Source of the DNA: a virus
Virus record (IMG/VR): IMGVR_UViG_3300035183_000733
Span: 214,496-278,495 of that record
Direction: 5' to 3' (one strand)
DNA: 64,000 nucleotides
The notes beneath the pieces were generated by a model. That model made no database searches. It saw nothing but the letters and a program-made list of their open reading frames with translations, and was not told the DNA's origin. The translations under genes and the position numbers were made by a program. Within the stretch, counting starts at the first letter, position 1. Every line of letters begins with the position of its first letter. This document shows, piece after piece, positions 57,799 to 64,000 of the stretch.

Positions 57799-57935
57799 TA
57801 AAGAGAGAGAAGATCCAGAACTTTGCCAAGAACGGCGCGAAGACGAGCACCACAGCATCGGTGCTGTCATTGGTAGGAATATTCTTCCTGGTGATGCACA
57901 TCATAATTATATTAGTTGCTATCTTTGATAGATGA
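57795..57935 (+). CDS. Small membrane protein (46 aa)
   Basis: The ATG overlaps the stop of the previous gene (ATGA) and the stop overlaps the next start. MIKREKIQNFAKNGAKTSTT is a charged N-terminus, followed by ASVLSLVGIFFLVMHIIIIL, a clear membrane helix, and a short DR end. It is too short for many gene callers but the double overlap makes it convincing. Confidence 0.65.
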   Translation: MIKREKIQNFAKNGAKTSTTASVLSLVGIFFLVMHIIIILVAIFDR

Positions 57936-58144
57936 AGCAACGGGATATAGATTTCTTACTTGGGCTGACTCTACTCATATTGGTTATAGCCCAGATAATA
58001 CTTGTTATTCTTAAGCTTCTTGATGTCGGCTCGATAGGTGAGTGGAATTGGTTCGCGGTATTCACCCCGACAATAGCCCCGATTGCCATAGCCGGCTTCG
58101 CTATTATGATGTCATACATAATGATCCTATCGTTTAGAAAATGA
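57932..58144 (+). CDS. Small membrane protein (70 aa, two helices)
   Basis: MKQRDIDFLLGLTLLILVIA begins helix 1, ending near LLDVGS; TPTIAPIAIAGFAIMMSYIM is helix 2, followed by a basic end SFRK. It overlaps the preceding small membrane gene by four bases and the HAD gene by four. The pair of small membrane proteins may act together. Confidence 0.65.
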   Translation: MKQRDIDFLLGLTLLILVIAQIILVILKLLDVGSIGEWNWFAVFTPTIAPIAIAGFAIMMSYIMILSFRK

Positions 58145-58677
58145 AAAAAACAAAAGTATACGTATTTGATTTCGACGGAACGTTGATGCAATCGCCGGAG
58201 CCTGAGGAAGGCAAGGCAATGTACGAAAGACAGTTCGGACAAGCCTACCCACATAAGGGATGGTGGAGCAAGAGAGAAAGCTTGCACCAGGAGTTTGATA
58301 TTAAGCCGAACGAGGCCGTACTCGCTCACTATCGAGAGGCCGTTGCCGCAGAGGCGCAAATGATAATGATGACGAACAGGCTCGCCAAACTCGAGGACCT
58401 GTTGCAGTTCCATCTCGACAAGCATGGTGTAAAGTTCGACAACAAGTCATTCGGTGACACGGAGAAGGGGAGACAGACCAAGCCCCAACGGCTGTCATAT
58501 TTTCTCGAGGAACTCAGGGGCAAGGGATTTCACCCCGTTGACATTATAGTGCTCGACGACATGGAGGACCAGATCCAGCACTATCTCACCATGCGCGAGG
58601 ACTGGAGAGCATGGGGGTCTCCTATGACGGTAAGGATACTTCAAGTTATGCCGAATGGAACTATCACCGAAAGATAA
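58141..58677 (+). CDS. HAD phosphatase, Swiss-Army-Knife RNA-repair type
   Basis: VYVFDFDGTLMQSPEPEEGK is HAD motif I followed by the 'SP.P' turn; YPHKGWWSKRESLHQEF matches the 'GWW' block of HAD_SAK domains; AQMIMMTNRLAKLEDLL gives the motif II threonine, and VDIIVLDDMEDQI the acidic motif IV. 178 residues. SAK-type HADs are linked to RNA end repair. With Rnl1 at 36828 it could remove 2',3' phosphates; a kinase half is not seen here. Confidence 0.78.
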   Translation: MKKTKVYVFDFDGTLMQSPEPEEGKAMYERQFGQAYPHKGWWSKRESLHQEFDIKPNEAVLAHYREAVAAEAQMIMMTNRLAKLEDLLQFHLDKHGVKFDNKSFGDTEKGRQTKPQRLSYFLEELRGKGFHPVDIIVLDDMEDQIQHYLTMREDWRAWGSPMTVRILQVMPNGTITER

Positions 58678-59182
58678 GGTACCAAATCTGTCCGAAATTT
58701 TCTGGACATACCTCGCACCCGGATTTCTAATAAAGATCCGGGACCAGTTCCGCACGTGGAGACTCAAGCGATATAAGATGCGGAAAGTCAAGGAGTCCAA
58801 GCTGATACACGACGAGGACTACTATATGGAGTTCAACATCATCGTGGACGACGGACACAACCCCCAGTGCATTGGACCGTTCAATATAACGATACCGGCC
58901 AAGGGCGCTTATTTTGCGAAGCGCAAACTGAAGGTACACGTCAAGGAGGTCGTGGACGTGGATGTGCTCCACATCGACAGGTCGGACAATCCGCACGTTG
59001 TATACAGCAGGAACACCGAGAGCAGCATGTACAACGTGCTGTTGTACTCTGGCGTGGGCGAACTGGTTGACGTGGTGAAAGGAGTTCAGGCCACATCTTC
59101 AAGGGAGGCGTATCTCAAGGTTAATCCGTTTGTCGTGGAGCACGCGATGTGGGACGCGGTCAAACAGGAGGAAATGAGCTAA
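58655..59182 (+). CDS. Hypothetical protein (175 aa)
   Basis: It starts MELSPKDKVPNLSEIFWTYL, inside the HAD gene end. A basic N-terminal helix (RDQFRTWRLKRYKMRKVKES) is followed by a beta-rich domain (EFNIIVDDGHNPQCIGPFNI; RKLKVHVKEVVDVDVLHIDR). No motif is recognised. Confidence 0.6.
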   Translation: MELSPKDKVPNLSEIFWTYLAPGFLIKIRDQFRTWRLKRYKMRKVKESKLIHDEDYYMEFNIIVDDGHNPQCIGPFNITIPAKGAYFAKRKLKVHVKEVVDVDVLHIDRSDNPHVVYSRNTESSMYNVLLYSGVGELVDVVKGVQATSSREAYLKVNPFVVEHAMWDAVKQEEMS

Positions 59183-59186
59183 CATC

Positions 59187-59345
59187 ATGTTAGAAAAATT
59201 GTTATATTTATTCGGTATTCGTACAAGCCTCAAAACTTGGTCGTTTCCTCAAGAAAACAACGCCGGAATTAAAGTCAACGCCGGATATGTTTATCATACA
59301 TCAAATCCTTTTTTAGAGATACAAATCTTCACCAAATGTCAATAG
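59187..59345 (+). CDS. Small hypothetical protein (52 aa)
   Basis: ATG 59187, four bases after the previous stop, opens MLEKLLYLFGIRTSLKTWSF and ends FLEIQIFTKCQ at a TAG. It is AT-rich compared with its neighbours. It overlaps the start of the next gene by 10 bases. Function unknown. Confidence 0.45.
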   Translation: MLEKLLYLFGIRTSLKTWSFPQENNAGIKVNAGYVYHTSNPFLEIQIFTKCQ

Positions 59346-59946
59346 GCAAGTTCAACAACTTTGATAAAGTAGACGAGAAGCTCAGCGCCGATGCTCAGTC
59401 GTACATATCCAAAAAAAAATAGCTAAGCTGAGAAGCGAGGGCAAGAATCCCAAACAGGCCGCTGCCATAGCGTATAGCTATGCCAAGCGCAAGGGCTACA
59501 AGATACCAGATGTCAAAGAATCGTTAACCGAGGCTGCATCACATGTCGAGTCGTTCAAGAAGGAAGTTACCAAACTTTTCATGGAATACGATGAGACAAA
59601 GTTCACGGCTGATGAACGCAACGAGATCATTGATTGGCTCAGCGATAAATCGACTGTCGGCTTCTTTGCTGGTCTATTAAAAAACAAGAAGAAGACCAAC
59701 ATACTCGAGTCGGACAACCCGCTCAACGACGATAACTCGACGCTCGACATCAAGACTATGACGTCACTCCAGTTCTACAAACTGATAGACCTGCTCGAGG
59801 TGGAGCTCGACCTCTACGCAGCATACGGTTACAACACGCGTAAGTACGCAGAGACCGAGAAGCTCAAGAGGACGTATATGAGTCACGCGGGTAAGACCTG
59901 GGAGCAAATTAAAAAAGAGGCTGAAGAGGCCGAGTCTGTTTTCTAA
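59336..59946 (+). CDS. Hypothetical protein interrupted at an A9 run (about 203 aa)
   Basis: ATG 59336 opens MSIGKFNNFDKVDEKLSADA and then SYISKKK and a stop at the A9 run 59411-59419. With ten A's the frame continues as IAKLRSEGKNPKQAAAIAYS, then KKEVTKLFMEYDETK to 59946, all in one frame. Either the assembly has lost one A or expression relies on transcriptional slippage at the run. AKLRSEGKNPKQAAAIAYSY is typical of phage capsid or Mu-F-like accessory proteins, but the family is unclear. Confidence 0.6.
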
Positions 59947-59974
59947 ACAGTTAATCGTAATCGGAGCAGTAAAT

Positions 59975-59991
59975 GTGGGTTCGAATCCCAC
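59975..59991 (+). other. tRNA T-arm-like sequence (possible tRNA remnant)
   Basis: GTGGG TTCGAAT CCCAC is a perfect 5-bp T-stem with the conserved TTCGAAT loop, followed by CACTTGTT. A complementary acceptor strand, D-arm and normal anticodon arm are not seen upstream: the 59936-59950 hairpin belongs to the end of a gene. It may be a degraded tRNA or an att-like tRNA 3' fragment. Confidence 0.35.
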
Positions 59992-59999
59992 CACTTGTT

Positions 60000-60077
60000 A
60001 TGATTACATTTAATATAACCGATGACTCCGGACTTAAGGTTAAGATAAGGAGGCAAGACCGTAAATATAATAAGTAA
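60000..60077 (+). CDS. Possible tiny protein (25 aa)
   Basis: An ATG at 60000, just after the tRNA-like T-arm, opens MITFNITDDSGLKVKIRRQD and ends RKYNK at TAA 60075. It lies 4 bases before the next gene. It may be real or may be only the leader of the HAD gene. Confidence 0.25.
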   Translation: MITFNITDDSGLKVKIRRQDRKYNK

Positions 60078-60081
60078 GAAC

Positions 60082-60684
60082 ATGGAAAAAAAAATTATAG
60101 GAGTCGACCTCGACTCGACACTCATAACGATGACTGTATGCGGTAAGGCCGCAAAGGAACTTGGATACGACTACACTGACGTGGACGTTATCGACTGGTA
60201 CCAATCAAACTTCCCGGACGACATGAAGCGTCGCATGCTTGAGATGTTTGTAGATCCGGTTATCATGTGCGATGCTGTTGAGCCGATTGAGGGCTCGCAG
60301 GAGACCATCAAGCGTTGGATCGATGCCGGTCATCACATATCGTTGATAACGGCCAGAGGCCCCGCTCTGCACGCGCCGACAATAGACATGGTCAACAGGC
60401 TGTACCCGGAGATCAAGGACATAAACTTCGTCGACTTTAACGAGACCAAGATCAACAAGATAATGGACAAGGGCGTGGAGATCTGGGTCGACGACGCGCC
60501 GCATGGCGTAATAGACGCGCTGTCATTGCACGTGCCGACCATAATGGTGTCCAATAAGTACACTAAGTACAACTGGAAAATAAAGCACCACCCGCGCATC
60601 CACGCAATAGTCAAGAAGATCCAGGACATAACTGACGACCATATAATAAAAGCTAAATCGCCATGGGTAAAGGAAACCGCATAG
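60082..60684 (+). CDS. HAD-superfamily 5'-nucleotidase-like protein
   Basis: KIIGVDLDSTLITMTVCGKA gives motif I (D-x-D), AGHHISLITARGPALHA motif II (T-A-R-G), and EIWVDDAPHGVIDAL motif IV. The arrangement is that of small nucleotidases and phosphatases such as the 5' nucleotidase group also seen at 1033. 200 residues. An A-rich leader precedes the ATG. It overlaps the next small gene by 22 bases. Confidence 0.75.
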   Translation: MEKKIIGVDLDSTLITMTVCGKAAKELGYDYTDVDVIDWYQSNFPDDMKRRMLEMFVDPVIMCDAVEPIEGSQETIKRWIDAGHHISLITARGPALHAPTIDMVNRLYPEIKDINFVDFNETKINKIMDKGVEIWVDDAPHGVIDALSLHVPTIMVSNKYTKYNWKIKHHPRIHAIVKKIQDITDDHIIKAKSPWVKETA

Positions 60685-60848
60685 ATCCGGAACAGCTGTT
60701 CTTCGTGGCGCTGTTCTTGTTCATGTTTGGCATGACTATATACAGGAACTCTGTGAACGACGAAGTTAAAAATAATGAGGCACAAATGAAAACTCCACAA
60801 AATGACAGCACTAATATTCTTCATACTGATACTGTTGATCGATCATAA
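60663..60848 (+). CDS. Small membrane protein (61 aa)
   Basis: MGKGNRIDPEQLFFVALFLF then MFGMTIYRNSVNDEVK shows a single membrane helix near residue 10-27, followed by an acidic/Asn-rich tail. Its start overlaps the HAD gene end, and a terminator follows 39 bases after the stop. Confidence 0.6.
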   Translation: MGKGNRIDPEQLFFVALFLFMFGMTIYRNSVNDEVKNNEAQMKTPQNDSTNILHTDTVDRS

Positions 60849-60887
60849 ATAATTCGTCTGGAGGACCCAGGCGAGGAAGACGAAGAT

Positions 60888-60909
60888 AGGACCCACATGG
60901 GTCCTTTTT
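60888..60909 (+). terminator. Rho-independent terminator
   Basis: AGGACCC (60888-60894), loop ACAT, GGGTCCT (60899-60905), then five T's. It separates the small-gene operon from the replication genes that start at 60981. Confidence 0.92.
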
Positions 60910-60980
60910 CATTTTCTCATCGCGTAGAAACATCTTAGTGCCATCGCTGTATAAGAGATAAAATAAAGGCACAATTAGAG

Positions 60981-62285
60981 ATGGTTAACCCGCAGTTAGA
61001 GAAGATATTTTTTCACAACATCGTACGCAATTCAGGCTACATGGACGCCTCGCAGAATAGGTTCTTCGAGGAGCCAGTAATTAAGAAAGTTTTTCCCGTG
61101 GTAAAGGAGTTCTGGAACAAGTACAAGGAATGTCCTACACTACCACAGGTACGCGAGATACTCAGGCTGAAGGGGGTCGACGTTACGCCTGGACAAGTAG
61201 ATACTCTGTGGGATGTAAACCTCGAGAAGTATGAAGACGAATGGCTCACGGACAACACAGAGACGTTCATCGAGTACAAGGCGCTCGAAACATCCACGGT
61301 CGATTTGGTGAACTACCTGAAGACCACGCCAGTAAATTCCGAGAACATCAAGAATATAGTCCAGCAGGCGAAGAGCCTCATAGTGGACAGGAACAATATA
61401 GACTTCAGCTTCTCTGAGGGCTCAGACTTCTTCAACCCGTCCTCTCACGTCCAGCCGACGTACAACACGTTCTCCACTGGGTACCCGTTCATAGACCTCG
61501 TTACCGACGGCGGTTTCTCCGCCAAAACGCTCACTGTGTTCCTCGGTCAGGCCAAGGTCGGTAAGTCTATATGGCTCGCCAACCTTGCGGCCAAGGCCGT
61601 CAAAAACGGCCACAACGTGGCGATAATATCGCTCGAGATGTCCGAGGCTCTTTATGTCAAGAGGATAGGCACGAACATGCTCAACATACCGGTGTCGGAC
61701 TACAAGTTGGCGTCCAAGGATCAGGAACTAATCAAGGAGAAGATAAGCCAGGTGGGCTTCGACACGCTACAACTACCGGGGAAGCTGTTCATCAAGGAGT
61801 TCCCGACATCCACCGCATCTTCGCTCGACATCGAAGCGTACTTGAGGAGGATGGAGGAACGTTACAAGATGAAGTTCAAGGTGGTCATCATCGACTACAT
61901 AAACATCATGAAGAACTGGCGGAACCCTAACACGGAGAACACCTACATGAAGATTAAGCAGATAGCGGAGGACGTGCGAGCCATGGCGCAGACCAACGAG
62001 TGGGCGGTAATTTCGGCTACGCAGGTCAAGCAGTCAGTGTTTGATACCAATGACATGTCTATGGGCGCTGCGTCCGAATCGTCAGGGCTCGTGGCCACGG
62101 TCGACCTCATGATGGGTATAATCCAGGACCCGCTCATGTACGCCAACAAGAAGTACAAGCTGAAAGTGCTCGCCAACCGGCACGAGGGGTACAAGAACGC
62201 ATCCAAGATATTCGACATAGACTACAAGTACATGAGGATAAGCGAGGACCCTACTACGGGTATCATGGAGGACACATTCGATTAA
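60981..62285 (+). CDS. DnaB/T4 gp41-like replicative helicase
   Basis: The N-terminal ~140 residues are helical. TLTVFLGQAKVGKSIWLANL carries Walker A (189-196), VAIISLEMSEALYVKR the H1a/DnaB conserved block, FKVVIIDYINIMKN the Walker B and AVISATQVKQSVFD motif H3 with the conserved Gln; LKVLANRHEGYKNASKIFDI matches the end of the motor. 434 residues. It is the hexameric replicative helicase that unwinds DNA ahead of the polymerase. The following genes may be its loader and recombination partners. Confidence 0.92.
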   Translation: MVNPQLEKIFFHNIVRNSGYMDASQNRFFEEPVIKKVFPVVKEFWNKYKECPTLPQVREILRLKGVDVTPGQVDTLWDVNLEKYEDEWLTDNTETFIEYKALETSTVDLVNYLKTTPVNSENIKNIVQQAKSLIVDRNNIDFSFSEGSDFFNPSSHVQPTYNTFSTGYPFIDLVTDGGFSAKTLTVFLGQAKVGKSIWLANLAAKAVKNGHNVAIISLEMSEALYVKRIGTNMLNIPVSDYKLASKDQELIKEKISQVGFDTLQLPGKLFIKEFPTSTASSLDIEAYLRRMEERYKMKFKVVIIDYINIMKNWRNPNTENTYMKIKQIAEDVRAMAQTNEWAVISATQVKQSVFDTNDMSMGAASESSGLVATVDLMMGIIQDPLMYANKKYKLKVLANRHEGYKNASKIFDIDYKYMRISEDPTTGIMEDTFD

Positions 62286-62295
62286 AAATAACAAC

Positions 62296-63159
62296 ATGAA
62301 CAATGAAACTGACAGAAAGCAACAGCACGCAAACAATGGTTACGGAGAAGAGACCGGAGCCATCAATATCGATCCATACTCGGACGAGATTCTCGAGGAG
62401 GCTCTGGAATCTGATCAGGGCGCCATTCACATATTTGGCAAGCGGCCGGATGGAGTTCTAAGGAACAATCTGGAAGAACCAAATATAATAGGAATAGGAA
62501 TACTCCTAAATATGAAAAAGAGCAAAAAAGACAAGAAGCCGGCCAAGCCAACGGCTCGCTCAGTATTCGGTGGCGACGAACCCGCGTCGGGCGGTTCCGC
62601 TGGCAGGCGCGAGTTTATGAAGGACGGCAAGAAGTATTCCTACTCTAAACTTAGCTTCGACGAGTTTGATATACAGGAAAGTAAGAAGGGCAATAATACC
62701 GCGTCAAAGACCGCGCCGCGCCAAGAGGATAAGATCTTCGGCAACACATACAACACTGGCAGCACTGAGACTCACAAACTGCCCGACATAAAGGTCAACG
62801 ATGAATATGCTGATGCGAGGCTCGACGATTGCTACAACTCGGAACAGTACATGGTCAGGCGAGAGTTGCTCAACAAGGTATACGAGATATACAACAACTC
62901 GCAGTGGAAGGGACTACCTAAAGACAAGAAGTTCCCGAAGGAGCTGGCGCCGTTCATATTCAACGACCTCTGGAACGGACTGAACAATGGGTCGGGGTAT
63001 TCCGCGATGGACATGTTTATAGCCATCGCCGAGTTCATGGACACATCGTACGAGAAAGTGTACGAGGCGGCAGGACTGAAGGTCAAGACCATGGTTATTC
63101 AGGAGCTCGAGGGCAAGTACGCCATACTATCAAAAAAGAAACGAAACAGACTATTCTAA
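62296..63159 (+). CDS. Hypothetical protein between helicase and nuclease genes (287 aa)
   Basis: The N-terminal ~70 residues are acidic (TGAINIDPYSDEILEEALES). Another plausible start at MKKSKKDKKPAKPTARSVFG (62512) would leave a basic, disordered segment and a helical C-terminal domain (YMVRRELLNKVYEIYNNSQW; GYSAMDMFIAIAEFMDTSYE). Its location right after the helicase and before SbcD fits a replication-accessory protein such as a loader, but this is only position. Confidence 0.65.
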   Translation: MNNETDRKQQHANNGYGEETGAINIDPYSDEILEEALESDQGAIHIFGKRPDGVLRNNLEEPNIIGIGILLNMKKSKKDKKPAKPTARSVFGGDEPASGGSAGRREFMKDGKKYSYSKLSFDEFDIQESKKGNNTASKTAPRQEDKIFGNTYNTGSTETHKLPDIKVNDEYADARLDDCYNSEQYMVRRELLNKVYEIYNNSQWKGLPKDKKFPKELAPFIFNDLWNGLNNGSGYSAMDMFIAIAEFMDTSYEKVYEAAGLKVKTMVIQELEGKYAILSKKKRNRLF

Positions 63160-63737
63160 TGATAAAGGTAAATTCAAACATCACGTGGGACCAGTCGAAG
63201 ATACTGGATACGTGGAGACCGGTTTTGGAAAAGGCCGGAGTGCGCGAGGACTTGATGCAGTTCGCCGCCAATTATGCTCACTGTCACACATTGAGGGACA
63301 ATAATGCTACCAGTATTTTTTCGAACCAAAAGGAAACTCCATCTATGTTGCCGGTCGCAATTAAGATACTTACCATGCTTAACATAAATGGTAAAAACGT
63401 CCAGCTGACGACGGCACCAAATTATGAGTATATTGATGATGTTACAGAGAATATTGGATTTGGTGAAACTCACACATTCCAAGTATCCATAAATATACCA
63501 GTTACAGAACCAATTAGTTCATCGCTTGCCGAAGAACTTATGACCAAGAAACTGGCGGATATGATAAACTTCAATCTAAGGAGATTTGACACAATAGTAA
63601 TATACCTACTGGCAGAATCCAGCAGAATATCTGAGACCACACTCGCGCCCAAATTGTACATGAGATGCAGACTAAATTTCTGGGATAGAAACAGCGAGCC
63701 GGAGAACTTGTACCAGGTAAGTAATGATGGTGAATGA
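63159..63737 (+). CDS. Hypothetical protein (192 aa)
   Basis: The protein starts MIKVNSNITWDQSKILDTWR and continues with helices (REDLMQFAANYAHCHTLRDN) and strand-rich stretches (HTFQVSINIPVTEPI; FDTIVIYLLAESSRI; LAPKLYMRCRLNFWD). The size and layout suggest a structural or replication-related phage protein, but no family is recognised. It overlaps the previous gene by one base and the next by 14. Confidence 0.65.
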   Translation: MIKVNSNITWDQSKILDTWRPVLEKAGVREDLMQFAANYAHCHTLRDNNATSIFSNQKETPSMLPVAIKILTMLNINGKNVQLTTAPNYEYIDDVTENIGFGETHTFQVSINIPVTEPISSSLAEELMTKKLADMINFNLRRFDTIVIYLLAESSRISETTLAPKLYMRCRLNFWDRNSEPENLYQVSNDGE

Positions 63738-63924
63738 TGGTGAACAATACCATATCACGAGAGTAAATGTGGTGGACAAAGATTCGTACATTGCCGCAAA
63801 GGATAGTTACATGACAGCCATAAATGAATCCGACGTTTTGCGTCTCGCGGAAGAAATTGAGGCGAAGGCAGAAACATTGAAGAACTCCGCGTCTATACTT
63901 AGACGAGCTATATTCGAAAAATAA
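63724..63924 (+). CDS. Small hypothetical protein (66 aa)
   Basis: Two possible ATGs (63724 and 63727) lie in a 10-bp tandem repeat, AATGATGGTG twice (63723-63742). The sequence, VNVVDKDSYIAAKDSYMTAI then VLRLAEEIEAKAETLKNSAS, is helical. The stop overlaps the start of the nuclease gene. Confidence 0.6.
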   Translation: MMVNDGEQYHITRVNVVDKDSYIAAKDSYMTAINESDVLRLAEEIEAKAETLKNSASILRRAIFEK

Positions 63925-64000
63925 TGGTTACAAATTTCCCAGCAGCGAAGCGTGTCTGGTTCATAACGGACATCCATTTTGGCGTGCGGAGCAACCTCGT
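63924..64000 (+). CDS. SbcD/Mre11/T4 gp47-like nuclease, partial
   Basis: The visible 25 residues, VTNFPAAKRVWFITDIHFGV and RSNL, contain D-x-H-x-G, the first metal motif of the SbcD/Mre11 phosphoesterases that form the recombination exonuclease with SbcC/gp46. The ATG overlaps the previous stop. The gene runs off the window. The call is firm for a calcineurin-like phosphoesterase and inferred for SbcD. Confidence 0.8.
   Translation, partial: MVTNFPAAKRVWFITDIHFGVRSNL

Noticed and set aside
59920-60000. Complete tRNA gene
   Set aside because: Only the T-arm is convincing; no acceptor, D-arm or normal variable region could be matched by hand.
59764-60125. Minus-strand frames reading VGFEPT- and WWDSNPH-like peptides
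   Set aside because: These are well-known artefacts of translating the tRNA T-loop sequence TTCGAATCCC on the other strand.

Overview
The window looks like part of a very large tailed-phage (myovirus, T4-related) genome whose host is probably a member of the Bacteroidetes. Phage ancestry is shown by a minus-strand baseplate/tail block with T4 gp5-, gp27- and gp53-like proteins, a terminase-like ATPase, a T4 gp41/DnaB-type helicase, an SbcD/gp47-type nuclease start at the right edge, an Rnl1-type RNA ligase, a class II ribonucleotide reductase and a GIY-YIG homing endonuclease. A Bacteroidetes host is suggested by candidate promoters with a TAnnTTTG-like -7 box, A-rich leaders with little Shine-Dalgarno sequence, a small histone H1 (Hc1-like) gene of the kind common in that phylum, and a protein resembling the Bacteroidetes DUF5606 family.

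Layout. 1-17.9 kb is read leftward: small unknown genes, nucleotide and cofactor enzymes (deoxynucleotidase-like HAD, dephospho-CoA kinase, Nudix-HD fusion, Thg1-like enzyme, GMP-kinase-like enzyme) around the tail block at 8.4-14.7 kb. 18.0-25.6 kb is read rightward and 25.5-36.3 kb leftward. Together they form a glycan island: CgeB-like, GT25, GT11, GT10-GT25 and GT2 glycosyltransferases, several with two or three fused activities, three methyltransferases, a sulfotransferase fused to a peptidoglycan-binding domain, an SGNH esterase and an acyl carrier protein. An ATP-grasp enzyme and the B12-dependent ribonucleotide reductase lie inside it. 36.4-64 kb is read rightward: RNA ligase, AAA+ ATPase, PPP phosphatase, histone H1-like protein, PRPP-synthetase-like enzyme, a complete ABC-importer-like cassette (43.9-50.9 kb), a giant hexapeptide-repeat protein, TPM and GRDP-like membrane proteins, HAD phosphatases, then replication/recombination genes.

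How the parts may work together. The island could build a fucosylated, methylated, sulfated and perhaps acylated glycan on the virion or the infected cell surface; CoaE and the carrier protein could supply the acyl carrier. RNA ligase, the Thg1-like enzyme and a Swiss-Army-Knife-type HAD phosphatase make a plausible RNA-repair set. The Nudix-HD fusion and the PRPP-synthetase-like enzyme are candidates for interference with nucleotide-signal defences. The most unusual system is the cassette in which an OmpA-tethered solute-binding protein, TauC/TauB-like permease and ATPase, and two membrane/coiled-coil proteins sit between two paralogous regulator-like genes.

Caution: several genes are split by one-base shifts, often in homopolymers, and by short tandem duplications (19, 22, 35 and about 58 bp). 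These may be assembly indels, decay, or in one A9 run slippage. Family calls are made by eye from motifs; no database search was run.
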